The translations under genes and the position numbers were made by a program. From Crocodylus rhombifer (taxonomy: Eukaryota > Chordata > Crocodylia > Crocodylidae): 64,000 nt of DNA. Shown here piece after piece: positions 23,537 to 34,216 of this stretch; position 1 is the stretch's first letter, and each line of letters opens with the position of its first letter. Location: positions 1 to 64,000 of the forward strand of contig JAVSML010000944.1 in the NCBI GenBank assembly GCA_038503035.1. The letters run 5' to 3'. The notes under the pieces are model-generated. The model had not been told where the DNA came from, did no database searches, and was given only the letters and a program-made list of their open reading frames with translations.

Positions 23537-24235
23537 GTGGAAGTAGGGAGGAGTAAGAAACTGTATATAATGGAAGAGCAGAAGCCAGGAGAAACCTCAG
23601 AAACTTACCTAATACAAAAGAAAATGCTGGCAGCTCTCTCTGATTCATTACCCCAAACAGAAGAGAATGGGATTATCACTTCCCATTATCAGGGACCTGA
23701 ACTGGTACACAGCAGATATGCAGGGTTAAATTCTCAGACAAAAATGACCATGGAGCCTGTGGATTTAGAACACATAACCTGGAATGAACTAGTGGCAAAA
23801 ATCAAACAGGCAGGAGATGTGCTGAGAGAGACTGGTGTTTTAAAAAGACAAGCAGGCAAAAAGATTACATCAGAGCCTGTGCAGGCTATCACCTTTGCTA
23901 ATAATGGTCCTCACTCTGCCTGTCACCCTCCCAATTCTAACCCCACTTCCTCTCACAACCCTGGGCAATGACAACTCAAGGAGACCCTTAGGGAAATTAT
24001 TTGGAAGGAGCTGGTGAATTTAGGGGAGAATATGGAAAAATATGATTGCCAACCCATTAGTATCCTGATTAATGCTTTGTCCCAGGCCATGTGGAGAGCA
24101 GAGTTAATGCAGGGAGCACCCCTTCGGCCCACTGCCTGGGTATGGAATACATCCCTCATACCCACTCCCTGTCAATGCCAGATTCCTGTCTCCTCTCCTG
24201 AGTGGAAGTTCCCGAGGGAGTCTGCCAATCAGTAG
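23537..24235 (+). pseudogene. endogenous retrovirus gag, C-terminal part
   Basis: The frame at 23537-23971 continues the plus-strand retroviral gag interrupted at 20.09 kb. It is capsid-like and alpha-helical, with an EQKPGETSETYLIQKK stretch, and ends in a Pro/Asn-rich tail. A further frame from 24014 leads toward the protease. No intact CCHC zinc knuckle is visible. Assignment rests on strand, order (gag, protease, RT) and composition. Inactive remnant. Confidence 0.55.
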
Positions 24236-24307
24236 GGGTGTCCAGTTCTCCTCAGACTTCCCCAACTGGTCACAAGACTTCAGTGTGATGTATGGGGGAG
24301 ACCCACT

Positions 24308-24709
24308 GTGAAGACTACAGTGGGGAGCCCAGGGATGTTAGCCCAATTGCTAGTGGACACTGGAGCATCAGTCGATATTCTAAGTTCCTTGTGGATCTCT
24401 GGAGGGAGACCCACCACTAAACATGTTCAGTTCAGTGGATATGGGGGAGAAATTCAGGAAGCTCCAGTCTGGCAGGATGTTCCCTTACAAATTGACAGCT
24501 TACAAGGACAAGTAGAATGCTGTGCTCATGAGGGAAATGAGAAGGGAATCCTACAAGTTCCTTGCCTCCAGGCATTTCAGCTAACTGTAGGTCTAGCTAA
24601 TGGGGTGTTATGGAAGTTAAAAGGAGGACCTGCAGAGAACTCTGTTGTGCATCATTGTGCTGCCATAAAGGTACCAACCGCCACCCTAACCTCCGTTAGT
24701 GATCCATAG
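24308..24709 (+). pseudogene. endogenous retroviral aspartic protease
   Basis: The frame contains the retropepsin active-site signature LLVDTGASVDIL at about residues 16-27, after a short lead and followed by a beta-rich stretch. A flap-like GYGGEIQEA occurs at about residues 45-53. It lies between gag and RT on the same strand, matching a retroviral pro gene. The catalytic Asp-Thr-Gly is intact, but the frame ends in a stop at about 24709 and the neighbouring genes are broken. Confidence 0.8.
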
Positions 24710-24714
24710 GTACA

Positions 24715-25085
24715 GGAATTTCCCAGTGTGTGGACTAAAAATAAGGCGGAGTGTGGAAAAATAAATGCTGAGCTTTTGATTGAAGGAAAAGATCCCCCTC
24801 CTCAAAGGCAATATAAATACCCAGCTGCAGCAGAGGAAGGCATTAAAAATACCTGCCTGTCTCTTGTAACGAGGAATGCTTGTGCCTATGCAAAGTATTT
24901 GCAGTTCACCAGTGTAGCCAGTCCTAAAAGAGGACAGGATCACTTAAAGAACGACAATCGATTTCCATGCCTTAAATGCAGCTACCCCTTCAGCAACCTC
25001 TCTAGTAGTTAAATACAATGAGATATTAGCAGAGGTAGCAGCTGGCTCTAAATGGTTCTCTGTGATTAATCTGGGTAATGCAGGA
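24715..25085 (+). pseudogene. endogenous retroviral pol, RT N-terminus (truncated)
   Basis: VWTKNKAECGKINAE and a PPPQRQYKYP stretch match the usual entry into a retroviral RT domain (..DPPP..QYP). After a frame change near 24860, RT-like text continues to a KWFSVINL block at about 25050-25075, the region before the first catalytic Asp. The gene then stops against a foreign palindromic segment at about 25085. No YxDD box, RNase H, integrase, env or 3' LTR follows, so more than half of the provirus is missing. Confidence 0.65.
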
Positions 25086-25442
25086 GGACCCTATAGGGGG
25101 TCCTCCTGCTTCAGTGGCTGCTAGTGGTAGTTGAGAACTGGGCAGTGTGGGAGCAGACATGACAGGAGGCATGGGAGGAGGTCTGATGCCAAGTGCTGGC
25201 AGCCAGCTGTGCCTTCAGCATGGCTGCCAAGTGCTAGTAGCCATGTGGCCAGAGGCTGGAGATCCCCGCCGGGGGCCACAGGAGCACATGGCAGGACTGG
25301 AGCAACTTGGGACTCAAGCTGGTCCCAAGTCCCACCATGTGGAGACACCTGGCCCTGGTACTGGCAAAAAATGCTTAATGTGCATTAACTTAATGCACAT
25401 TAAATTTAAGCCCACTTAAATTCATATGTAGATATGCCCAGT
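25086..25442. mobile_element. MITE-like insertion, copy C of the TGGGCATGTCTACA family
   Basis: The right terminus ATATGTAGATATGCCCA (ending at 25442) is the reverse complement of the family end TGGGCAT..CTACAT. Near it are AATGTGCATTAA words. The left edge is unclear: the block opens with a small hairpin, GCAGGAGGACCC / GGGTCCTCCTGC, right where the retroviral pol breaks off. Frames of 75-90 codons here are shadows. Confidence 0.45.
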
Positions 25443-25506
25443 GTGATGACTTGCCTTGTGCAGATTGGATGACTCCTCTTTACATGCCTGTAGCCTAATT
25501 GGCTGA

Positions 25507-25640
25507 ATGGGACCCAACAGGTCTTTTTGGATGCTGACAGACATGCAGCTCCCTGCTGTAACTCATGGCACTTCACAGAAAGTACCATGAGTTACAGCAA
25601 TTTTCCCTTGATCCAACAGACCTTCTCTGTTGGGTTGCGG
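25507..25640. repeat. long hairpin (nested inverted repeat)
   Basis: Inner arms TGCTGTAACTCATGG (25554-25568) and CCATGAGTTACAGCA (25584-25598) pair perfectly over 15 bp. An outer pair (ACCCAACAGGTCT.. with ..AGACCTTCTCTGTTGGGT) extends the fold to about 130 bp. MITE-like, non-coding. Confidence 0.75.
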
Positions 25641-25737
25641 TGGGAGAGGGGGGATTGAGCTCCACATTGGAGCCAGCTGCACATCTGCAGCCTCTCCCCC
25701 CTAGCCCTACCCTCCCTCCTCCTCCCCCTCAGCTCTC

Positions 25738-25926
25738 GTGCTGTCTTCAGAATGGGAGGGGGAGAAAAGAGGGGAGGGAGCTCTGGCTGGAGGGTGGGGT
25801 GGGTGGATTGGAGCCCCACCACCTCAGGGGTTCCAGTGCTACTGCCCCAACCTCCAGTAGAGGCTGGGTAAACCCCAGCCCAAGCTCCCTCTCCTCCTTT
25901 CCCCCCCTCCCATTTGGAAGACAGCA
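25738..25926. repeat. GC-rich inverted repeat with ~52-bp arms
   Basis: The left arm GTGCTGTCTTCAGAATGGGA.. (25738-25790) is matched by the reverse complement of ..TCCCATTTGGAAGACAGCAC (25875-25926), with a purine-rich / pyrimidine-rich body and an 84-nt loop. The opposed frames of about 140 codons (25565-25984 plus, 25592-26026 minus) follow from this symmetry and are not genes. Confidence 0.8.
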
Positions 25927-26043
25927 CTGGGTGTGGGGTTGGGCTGGTGCAGCCCTGCTCCTGGTAGGGACTGACAGAAGTTAAGGAAGGTACCCTGCTT
26001 TGGAGCACTTTCATTTTAAATCTCATGTTGTGAGGGTTAATCT

Positions 26044-26136
26044 GTTGTGCAACTGGGCACTTTTAAAGCGCTGTGCAGCTGTACACTTCTGCCAAGGCAT
26101 AGCTGTAGAGCACTTTCAAAGGACCAATTGCACAAC
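26044..26136. repeat. hairpin with ~30-bp arms
   Basis: GTTGTGCAACTGG.GCACTTTTAAAGCGCT pairs with AGAGCACTTTCAAAGGACC-AATTGCACAAC. Third hairpin in a row in 600 bp. Confidence 0.7.
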
Positions 26137-26139
26137 AAA

Positions 26140-27740
26140 ATGTCACTTCTGTCAGCACCCTTTAAACCCACCCATGGCAATCGTCTGCAGAAATCTGGTG
26201 TGTTTCTTTCTTTGCTCCTTAGTCTCTTGACTTTGGACCTTGATGCTTGGTTTCCTGATCCTGGTTCTGATTTTGGTTCCTGTTTACCCTTGTCCACAGT
26301 CCCCTAATTCCTGAGTAGGTCTTTGGCTCCTGACTGTCGGCTCCTGACTGTCAGACTTTTGATGGAAAACCTGCGCTAATGTGTTGCATCCCAAGTGTGA
26401 CACTCAAGAGATTTGTTACATCCCAAACAATACATTCCATTAATGGGCTACATCCTACATTCACCAAAGCTCTCTTTGCTTCTGGGTAAGGTCTTTCAGG
26501 GAAAGAGCTGTGCTAGAGTGACAGCTCTTGTTCTTGGTCACACTTGAGACGCCTTTGAGCAGTCCTCCAGTTGTTAAGGTGTGGGGTTTGGGTAGGAGCT
26601 ACCACTCAAAATTACCTGGCCACCTGTCTAGTTTACTTTGAACATGAGCCATAAACCTGAAAATAAGTAATTCCCAAATATCAAATCTGATATGCAACCA
26701 CAGCTATCAAAAAGATTCCATATATGCAGGTTTCAATTTGAACTCCTCCCTGCCTCCAGGAATTTGAATGGATGTTGTTCTGAGATCTGTTTGGACTCAT
26801 CTCCACTCTTGTATGAAGCAAGTAAGGAAAGGATGACCACTGATAGGGCTTAAAAAGCACTGACCACATTGATACAAATATTATGATTAGTTAGACAAGA
26901 ACCCAAAAGCAGAAGAGTTCTTGTTAGCAAGGAAAAAAAATAACTCAGCTTGAATTGTACAAAGTAAGCAAGAACATAATATGTGGGCTGGACTATTTTG
27001 TAATTATTTCATCTAAAGGCCAGTGCATGGTGACATTTGGTTTGTGAATGTTTGACTGCACTGAAGTTTTAGTCTGATGGAATTTGCTTGGCAGTATCTT
27101 GAATGTAAATATATGGAGTTATTTATTTTTAATCTAGATGCCTTTTAAAGCTATACATCTCTAAGAGAAGAGATGGTAAATACCTGAATTGTACCAATAC
27201 TACCATTACTGACTTTATAATATGAAGATGGCTTACGACATGTATGCCATAAGTGACATGAGCAGTCTGTGTGTGTACCTGGCAGATTGAAGAGGGTACT
27301 GTTAGCACAGTGGCAAATAGGGCAGGGAGCAGAAAGCAGAACAGATGATCAGGTAGCAGAAGGAGAGTGGTATGGGAGCCGAAGTGAGCATGGGGCTAAT
27401 TTGTGGCACACCTGCTAAAAAAGTTGGCCCCCATTAGCTTAAGGGCTGGAAAGTTGTAAAGGGGTGAGGAGTGTGGAGGAGTTCTAAACATGATCACAGG
27501 TCTGTCACAGGACTTTAACAAGTGGCTGTCATGCAGGCGTGTCGTAACTTGATTTCCACATTGAGGGGGATGTCAATGAACCTGACATCTGACAGAATGT
27601 GCACAGGCAGCAGAGGGGCATTAAACATTCTCAGCCATAGAACATGCAACACTTCAAATGCTGTGCCTTTCCCCATCCTTTCCAATGATCGTGTGCTTTG
27701 ATGCCCCTCAACTCTAGATAACTAAGAAATACTTAGACTA
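26140..27740. other. intergenic, no gene seen
   Basis: 26220-26360 is rich in TTGGTTCCTGATCCTGG-like words with a short direct repeat of GGCTCCTGACTGTC, recalling an LTR leader. The remainder is AT-rich unique-looking DNA. Confidence 0.45.
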
Positions 27741-27962
27741 CACATCAGGAGGCGCTACTTCACAGTCAGGGTGGCTAGGATCCGGAACCAACTTCTAAGA
27801 GAAGTGGTGCTGGCTCCTACCCTGGGGGTCTTTAAGAGGAGGCTAGATGAACACCTTGCTGGGGTCATTTGACCCCAGTACTTTTTCCTGCCATGGCAGG
27901 GGGTTGGACTAGATGATCTGCTCAGGTCCCTTCCAACCCTACCAACTATGAAACTATGGAAC
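27741..27962 (+). mobile_element. CR1 LINE 3' end, plus orientation
   Basis: Contains CTTTAAGAGGAGGCTAGATG, then GGGGGTTGGACTAGATGATC, then CAGGTCCCTTCCAACCCT, ending in CTATGAAACTATGGAACT. This is the ordered 3' UTR of CR1 with its short terminal repeats. 5'-truncated, no coding capacity. Confidence 0.9.
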
Positions 27963-27964
27963 TA

Positions 27965-29955
27965 CTTTGATTTTTTTTCTGAAGTGAGAAATGGCGTCAA
28001 AAGTTGTGGTCCCCATGGTATTTTCTGATAACAAACAGCAGGGATATGATGCTGTTTTTTTTCCTTAAGTACGTATCATAGAATTTATGATACCACCTAA
28101 AAAAGCTGCCTCTCTAGGAACAGAATTCATCAGGGACTGTTTCTCCTTAGGTCACTTCCTTGACCAAAACAGCTGCTAATGAATGAAAATGATTATTGTC
28201 TCAAATGCTTGGTGGCTTGATTTAGTTTCTAGCCGACATTTACTCGCCATATGTATGCACATGGTTGTCTGCCTGTCCATTTTTGTGGCAGTTTTGGCAG
28301 TGGGGACAAAGATAAAATGGGATTAAAGTCCCTTTTCAATCCCTGCTATTGTTGCAACAGAACAGAATGTTTATTAGCAGAGAAATGTCTGAAAGCCTTA
28401 CCACAGCAGTGTACATGGGGGTGAAGTGGGGATGAAGAATTGCACTTTCTGGTGCTGTCAGTCTGATGCCCATTTTCTAAGAATACATATATTCCCTTTA
28501 AAAATAAATTGTAATCGCTCTCATATTTGGATCTAGTGGTTGGCTATATAAAGGGACTTTGACCTGCTTTCTGTAGAAACTGGAGTGCCTACTAAGATGA
28601 CAGTGAGAGCAGTAACATTCTTTGTACAAACTCTATCTGTGGCTTTTTACTGTTGTTTTTCAACAGCTCAATCCAATAGATGAAAATTCAGACTTAGAGC
28701 CTGCATTGGGGGACCAGTTCTTTTAATTGGTAGAAACTTTCTGGTATATCCCATGACCCTCCACCTTAGTATTAGCAACTAAGATGCAATCATTCTCTAA
28801 AATGGGGAAGTTCCTTGCCCAGGAGCAATTTGAAGAACTCCTGGGCAAGGAAGCTGAATTTGATCCCTTCTCCTGACCAATTAGGGAGTGAGGTCTCAAA
28901 ATATACCACTGTGGATATACAAGGAGCACCATGAGCTTCATAACCTCTGTTGTTAAGTCATGGAACTACAAAAAGGGGAAAAAAGTGGGAGAGATTTTAC
29001 TACAATACCATTCTCTCCCTCAACAGTATAGCTTCCATGTTACCATTAGGGAATTCGCCAGCGCCAAACCTCTTCTTACTCAAAAGGTGTTGAGGTGGCA
29101 GGGAAAGGGGTGGCATACTAGTTTTATCTCTGTGATGGAAGGCAGTGCTCTTGGCCCTCCCCAAACAGGCCCTATTCTCTAAGTCTTCCTTGTGCCTGTC
29201 AGGGAAGGGAGAGGATGCTGCTTCAGCCCATTTCTTATGTTCTGTACACACTGGCCAATGTATGACTCCTGGAGGTGGCCTAGATGATTTCCAGTTAGCA
29301 ATTTTGTTTCTTAAGAGGGAGACTAACACATTTAACAGAGATTAACAAGCTAACATCTGATACCACATTTGTCAGGTAAGCAGACAGCATAAACCTGAAA
29401 TTTGATCAGGTCTCAAGGCATTAAATGTTTCCACTCTGTTATGACTTGGTATGGTGCTGACATGATCAAACAAGAGAACCATTAGCAACGTCAATAAAGG
29501 CATGCAACCACGTCTTGGTTTAGTGGAACAGTTTTTGGCCCACTATACGACTGTAATAAGCAGGAGAAGCTGCACACCTTATAATAAATACTGAACTGTC
29601 ACACATCACTTGGAATATATTGAGCTTTGGTGCATGAGAGTGCCTGGCATGGCTCAAGAGTGGCACAGGCAAACTTAATGATATCAGAAACAGAATTTCA
29701 GGCTTCTCTGTGCACAGTACATGAAAAGCAATAGCTACCTTGCAAACTGATACACCATGAGTAGTGACATTTTTGCTCAAGCCATCTCTTAATTCAGTAC
29801 CTTATACTCATTTAGAAATGGATTCTGTTCTTTACCCTCTTTCTTCTTTTCATAGGATTTAGCTATCTATAAGAACATGAAAAAGACTTTGAATGTTCTA
29901 CTATTTGCCTTCTGCTTAAAGGGAAATGGTGAAGAAAAGAAGTCTTTTGAATCTC
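27965..29955. other. intergenic, no gene seen
   Basis: AT-rich with no recognised coding frame. The 109-codon minus frame at 29000-29329 and its plus-strand overlaps show no domain. The one structure of note is the short perfect inverted repeat at 28811-28852. Confidence 0.5.
28811..28852. repeat. perfect 15-bp inverted repeat, 12-nt loop
   Basis: TTCCTTGCCCAGGAG at 28811-28825 and CTCCTGGGCAAGGAA at 28838-28852. No transcription unit is evident around it, so a terminator role cannot be supported. Confidence 0.9.
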
Positions 29956-29959
29956 GTCA

Positions 29960-30535
29960 GCCTCCACAGGAGAAGGCTGAGAGGTGATCTTGTGGCCATC
30001 TACAAACTCATCGGGGTGGGGGGGAGCAGGAAATAGGGGATATGATGTTTACCAGGGCGCCCATCGGGGTAACTAGAAACAATGGCCACAAACTGAAGGG
30101 GAGCAAATTTAGATTGGACATCAGGGAAATATTCTTCACTGTGAGGGTTGCCAAAACATGGAATATTGCTTCCAAGGGAGCTGGTGCTGTCGCCTTCCTT
30201 AGAGATATTTAAGAGGAGATTGGACAAATACCTGGCTGGGGTCATCTGAACCCAGCACTCTTTCCTGCCCAGGGCAGGGAGTTGGACTCGATGATCTAAT
30301 ACAGGGGCGGGCAATTATTTCGGGTGGAGAGCTGCTTACAGAGTTTTGGCAAGCCATCGAGGGCCACATGACAGGCAGCCAGGGGCAGCTAAATATTCAT
30401 TTTCTACATTTTTTAGGGGCTGCACGGGTTGGATAGAATGGCCTGGTGGGGCGCATCTGGCCCGTAGGCTGCATTTTGCCCACCCCTGATCTAATAGGTC
30501 CCTTCTGACCCTAAAATCTAATCTAATCTAATCTT
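29960..30535 (+). mobile_element. CR1 LINE 3' end carrying a nested hAT element
   Basis: GAGAAGGCTGAGAGGTGATC at the left matches the CR1 pre-terminal region. Near the right are AGGAGATTGGACAAATACCT and GGGAGTTGGACTCGATGATC, the CR1 3' UTR. The text resumes after the hAT insertion with GGTCCCTTCTGACCCT and ends in (AATCT)n at about 30516-30533. Removing the insertion and one target copy rejoins the CR1 text exactly. Confidence 0.9.
30302..30488. mobile_element. non-autonomous hAT element with perfect 8-bp target duplication
   Basis: Terminal inverted repeats CAGGGGCGGGCAA (left) and TTGCCCACCCCTG (right). The 8-mer ATCTAATA stands on both sides (30294-30301 and 30489-30496). The 187-bp body includes CAGGCAGCCAGGGGCAGCTA. 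A paralogue with the same body lies at 42363-42544. Confidence 0.95.
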
Positions 30536-30539
30536 TATA

Positions 30540-31190
30540 CTTCCTGTAGGTGTTTAATTTTTCTATACTTTCAAGTTCTGATCATTTTCCCTAATTAATT
30601 CTCTATAGACCCAGCAGACCATTACATTCATGTTACTATGTTGTACATATACAAATTATAATAATTTTTATCCTGAACCTAAATTCCATATTGACTTTTA
30701 ATCTGAACTGCTTCCCTATAAACTGCAGGAAGAGAAGATTCCTTCTGATCACAGGCACATCTTCTCTGCTGTGGTGATTCACACTGTTATTAATTGAAAC
30801 TCTATATGATAACCCCAAACATGGCTACAGCATTTATCTAATCTGCTTATATTTCCTGAACTACCTTCTCATTCCTGTTTGTATTTATTATGATTTGCAT
30901 TTTGCCTTTTCATTCTTTTTTCCATTTAAAAAATCCTTAGCTGTAGCAGTTTAAATGATTGATGTCTATTTCAAAGTGTTATCATTTATAAAGTAGTTAA
31001 ACTTTAGTTACTCTCACTAAATTGAATTACTTTGTCAAAGCAAGTCTATAAATTTTGCAGTGTTTGTGAAGTAAAATAGTAAAGAACAATCAACCTAAAG
31101 TAAAGCCAGTTTAGTAAAGAGACTTGATTCTTACTCCTTCCTGTCCATGAAGCTGTATCTATTCCCAATCTGTGTGCCACCTGAAAACTA
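30540..31190. other. intergenic, no gene seen
   Basis: AT-rich, with no recognisable gene or repeat boundary. Confidence 0.5.
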
Positions 31191-31399
31191 TGCAAAATGT
31201 TATTTTTATTATATCCAAATAATATGCAAGATAAACAGAGATATGTTGAATGCCTTCTGGCTGGAGCTGAAGTTGCTGCTATGGTAAGAAATCATAAAAT
31301 CATTTCCCAAGTGCATAAACCCCCTGCAAACATTTCAAAACAAGAAAAGCTCATCAAAAACAAAGATGAAAATAACTGTGGCAGAACAGAACAGCAAAA

Positions 31400-32530
31400 G
31401 GTCAGAGCATGTCAAAGAAGTTTTCAACAGACTCACACCCATTTCTACACGGGATTTTGATACAAAGGATGTAGATCTGAGAAACTGAATGTTAACACTG
31501 GTCCAGTTGAGATATCCAAAGTGTGAGCAGCAGTCAAGAAACTGAAAAATGACAAAGTAGCAAGAGATGATCAAATCACAGCAAAAAGACTGAAAGCACA
31601 ATAATACCCTGTAATGAAACAGATGGAGCTATTCAAGAGAGTGTGCAACAGAGACCGCTTGAGCAGTGGGCACATGGAATCGTGGTAAGAATGCCCCCAA
31701 ATGGTCTCAGCAGCTAGAGAAGAGCCACACTGTATCCTATGGGAAAGTCTTCTGCATAAGATAAAAAAGGCAATAGATGCAAAGCATAAAGAAAAACTGG
31801 CTGGATTCAAACCCAAGAGATCCTATGTTGACCAAATATTCATGGTACATCATAGGAGAATGCATGGGTTCTCCTCTGTATCAGGTACAGAGATGCAAAG
31901 TGCTCTGGAAATGGGAGCACCAGACAGCAGAGTGGTACAGGTTAGATACTGGTGTGAATTAGGGTTGAATTCTCTCCATCATCATCATAGATTAGATCAA
32001 GGCAATCTACATGAGCTAAATCCAACCCACATAGCCATTAGATCTGGCCCACAGAGCTGTGTTCAACAATGGGGGCCTTGGCAACATTCAGAAACTGAAG
32101 CCTTCACCTGCACCATGCCATACCACATTGTACCACATCCAGATAGTTGAGCAGCTGGGAGCTTCACCTGCACTATGCCGCAGCCAGGGAAGCAGAGGCT
32201 GCAGTAGCAGCCAGGTCCTAGTAACCCAAGCTGGGCCACTCCAACCTGCCATCAAAAAATGTTGCCAACTGCTGGACTAGGTAATGAAGAAATGTACAGA
32301 CAATAAAGGTGCTGGCATAGGATTATATATTAGAATTTATATTAGTTTAATAGGTCAAGACTTTGTGGATAACATTGGCCACTGAGTGTAGCTCCAAAAA
32401 GTTATAAACACAGATAATGTAGAAATAAGAGATGAAGCAGGACTCAAATCAGTTATACCAAAAAAAAAACATTCTTGAAAACCAGGTGTTAAGCAGCGAC
32501 ATCTCAGAAATCAAGAAACTTTAAGACAGT
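31400..32530 (+). pseudogene. fragment of a LINE reverse transcriptase
   Basis: From 31530, KKLKNDKVARDDQITAKRLK fits the LINE RT entry (KLKN.KA.G.D.I.AE.LK). KQMELFKRVCNRD follows. After a gap, LLHKIKKAIDAKHKEKLAGF with KRSYVDQIF (about 31750-31840) matches the later RT block (..L..I...QAGFR.GRS..DQIF). Frameshifts and stops abound. Non-LINE sequence interrupts it at about 31880-32290, including an hAT-like right terminus GTTGCCAACTGCTGG near 32265. A LINE-like tail may continue to about 32530. The pattern is RTE/CR1-like, but the clade is not certain. Confidence 0.65.
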
Positions 32531-32534
32531 AAAA

Positions 32535-33250
32535 TAATTCACCTTCCTAGACATCACCAGGCCACAGAAACCTCAGGAAGAAGGTTATAGGAAAGGCATC
32601 CACAACACCCAGCACTGACTGACCACCACAAGATTCAGAAGGAAACGCCAGACGTATTTGGTACACATAACTCTAGCTGCAGATTCACAAACTCCTACAT
32701 AAAATATTCCATGGAAACCACATGGGGTGAAGGAATGAGGGCATTATAACAGGGAACCTCTCTGGCTCCTGTTATTTTAAGGAGATGCTGCAGTAGGCTA
32801 AGCTTGCTGAGTGGGACTAGCAGCTGAGCAAGAGCTAGCTGCTGGGAAACAAGCAGGCCAGTAATGGCCAGGATAGGAGCTACCTTTGGAGAAAGGACTA
32901 TCCTGGGAGCTAGCTGCACTACAGTAAGCAGCAAAGGGTGCAGACATCTCAGCCACAGCAGAGAAGGGCAGGCTAGTCACCAGGTCAAAATGGAAATCCC
33001 TGTGGGTGGCTCAAGAGCAATATGACAGGAAGGTGCTGGGCTTTGGAGGCACATAAGACCAGTGCCTGAGACCAAGCAGTCTGTCTGCCTTTACAGGATG
33101 CAGGGAGAGGAGCTTCCGAGCAAATGCCAGCAGAAGATGGGCTGCCTGGTACCCAAGCTGCCCCAGAAAGCTGTAAGGGGAAGGCTAACAGGAATTTACA
33201 GCTTGTGGGGAAGTACTCACCCAGTGCAGGGAGGATTTCTGTTATTCAGC
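32535..33250. other. unassigned, repeat-like
   Basis: Contains GAGCTAGCTGC words twice (about 32830-32845 and 32908-32925), as in duplicated LTR or satellite DNA. No coding motif. A T-run lies at about 33263-33273. Confidence 0.35.
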
Positions 33251-33254
33251 CATT

Positions 33255-33880
33255 GTGTTTATATTTTTTTTTTTGATTAGGCAAACTGAAGGACTGGGTT
33301 GTGGCTATGAGGGAGGTGTGGAGGTCACACAGGAGTGCCTAGCAGGGAACTTAGTAACAGACAGCCTAGCTTGGGGTCAGGGACCAAGAGGGCTGAGGGC
33401 TGGGACAGAGTTACAGCAGCTGTACTAGGGCCAGGGGCTCAGAGAATGGAAGACAGAAGCCAGATTAGGCTTAAGCCAAGGTGAGAACCTGGGGAAAGCT
33501 GCTGAAGCCTGAAGGGGTGGAAGCCAGGTTAGGGCCAGCCCGGGGAGAAGACAGCCTTGGCAGGGCTAGGGGCTCAGCAGGCTAGGTGGATTGACTGGTT
33601 AACAGACAGGGCCACCAAGCCCAGTGGACAATTTCAAGTAACACCTGCAAGGCATAGGCATGGCTACAGGGTGGAAGGAGGCTATGAACAGCCTATAAGG
33701 CAAACTAGTATCCTGAGACACTAATACAGCCAGGAAGGCCATAACATAGTGTCCCACAGGCAAAGTGGAGCTTGTCTCGGCTAGTTTTGGGACTCAGGGG
33801 CAGCCTCCCAAAATCTCAGCAATAACATCAAGGGGCATGTATACACAGATGTGGCAAAATGACAGCAGCAGCCTGGCTTG
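33255..33880. repeat. GC/AG-rich LTR-like repeat block
   Basis: Purine-rich text with recurring GGGCCAGGGGCTCAG, GAAGCCAG and GGGCTAGGGGCTCAG words. Composition differs sharply from the flanking AT-rich DNA. It resembles R/U5 parts of sauropsid LTR elements, but no LTR ends or primer site can be identified. Confidence 0.3.
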
Positions 33881-33902
33881 CCAGCTTGAAAGGGCTCAAA
33901 GT

Positions 33903-34040
33903 GATTGGTGGGGCATTCCCCACCAATCAGGAAAGGCAAGGGGCGAGGTAAAGAGCCGGACCAGAGAGGGGACTAATGCCCTCTCTCTGTGATTGGTCCA
34001 TTTGCAATCTGGGGGCAGAGCCTCTGAGGAAGATAAAAAG
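33903..34040 (+). promoter_or_regulatory. LTR-like promoter: CCAAT pair, third CCAAT box, TATA box
   Basis: A perfect inverted repeat, GATTGGTGGGG / CCCCACCAATC (33903-33928), presents two opposed CCAAT boxes. A third inverted box, GATTGGTCC, lies at about 33992. A TATA-like GATAAAAAGG stands at 34032-34041. The spacing is that of an RNA polymerase II promoter. With the repeat-rich transcript-like region that follows, this suggests an LTR or transposon promoter. Confidence 0.4.
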
Positions 34041-34216
34041 GCAGCATGCTCGGCACACGGGCAGCTGTGATGAGAGATGGAGAAAAGGGCTTAGAAGAGC
34101 TGGCAGAGCTGGCCAGCGGTGTGGAGCAGTTGCACCAGAAGAGCTTGAAGAAACTCGCTGGATGGGGAATGGCAAGCAGCCGTGTCCCCAGCCACGCTGT
34201 GAGGGAGCATGGCGTT

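Noticed and set aside
25565..26026. Opposed frames of 139 and 144 codons
   Set aside because: Both follow from the symmetric GC-rich inverted repeat and have no domain.
28811..28852. Intrinsic terminator
   Set aside because: It is a perfect stem-loop, but this is a eukaryotic intergenic region with no upstream transcript and no T-run following it.
29000..29329. 109-codon minus-strand frame
   Set aside because: No motif, overlapping frames on the other strand, no promoter or splice signals.
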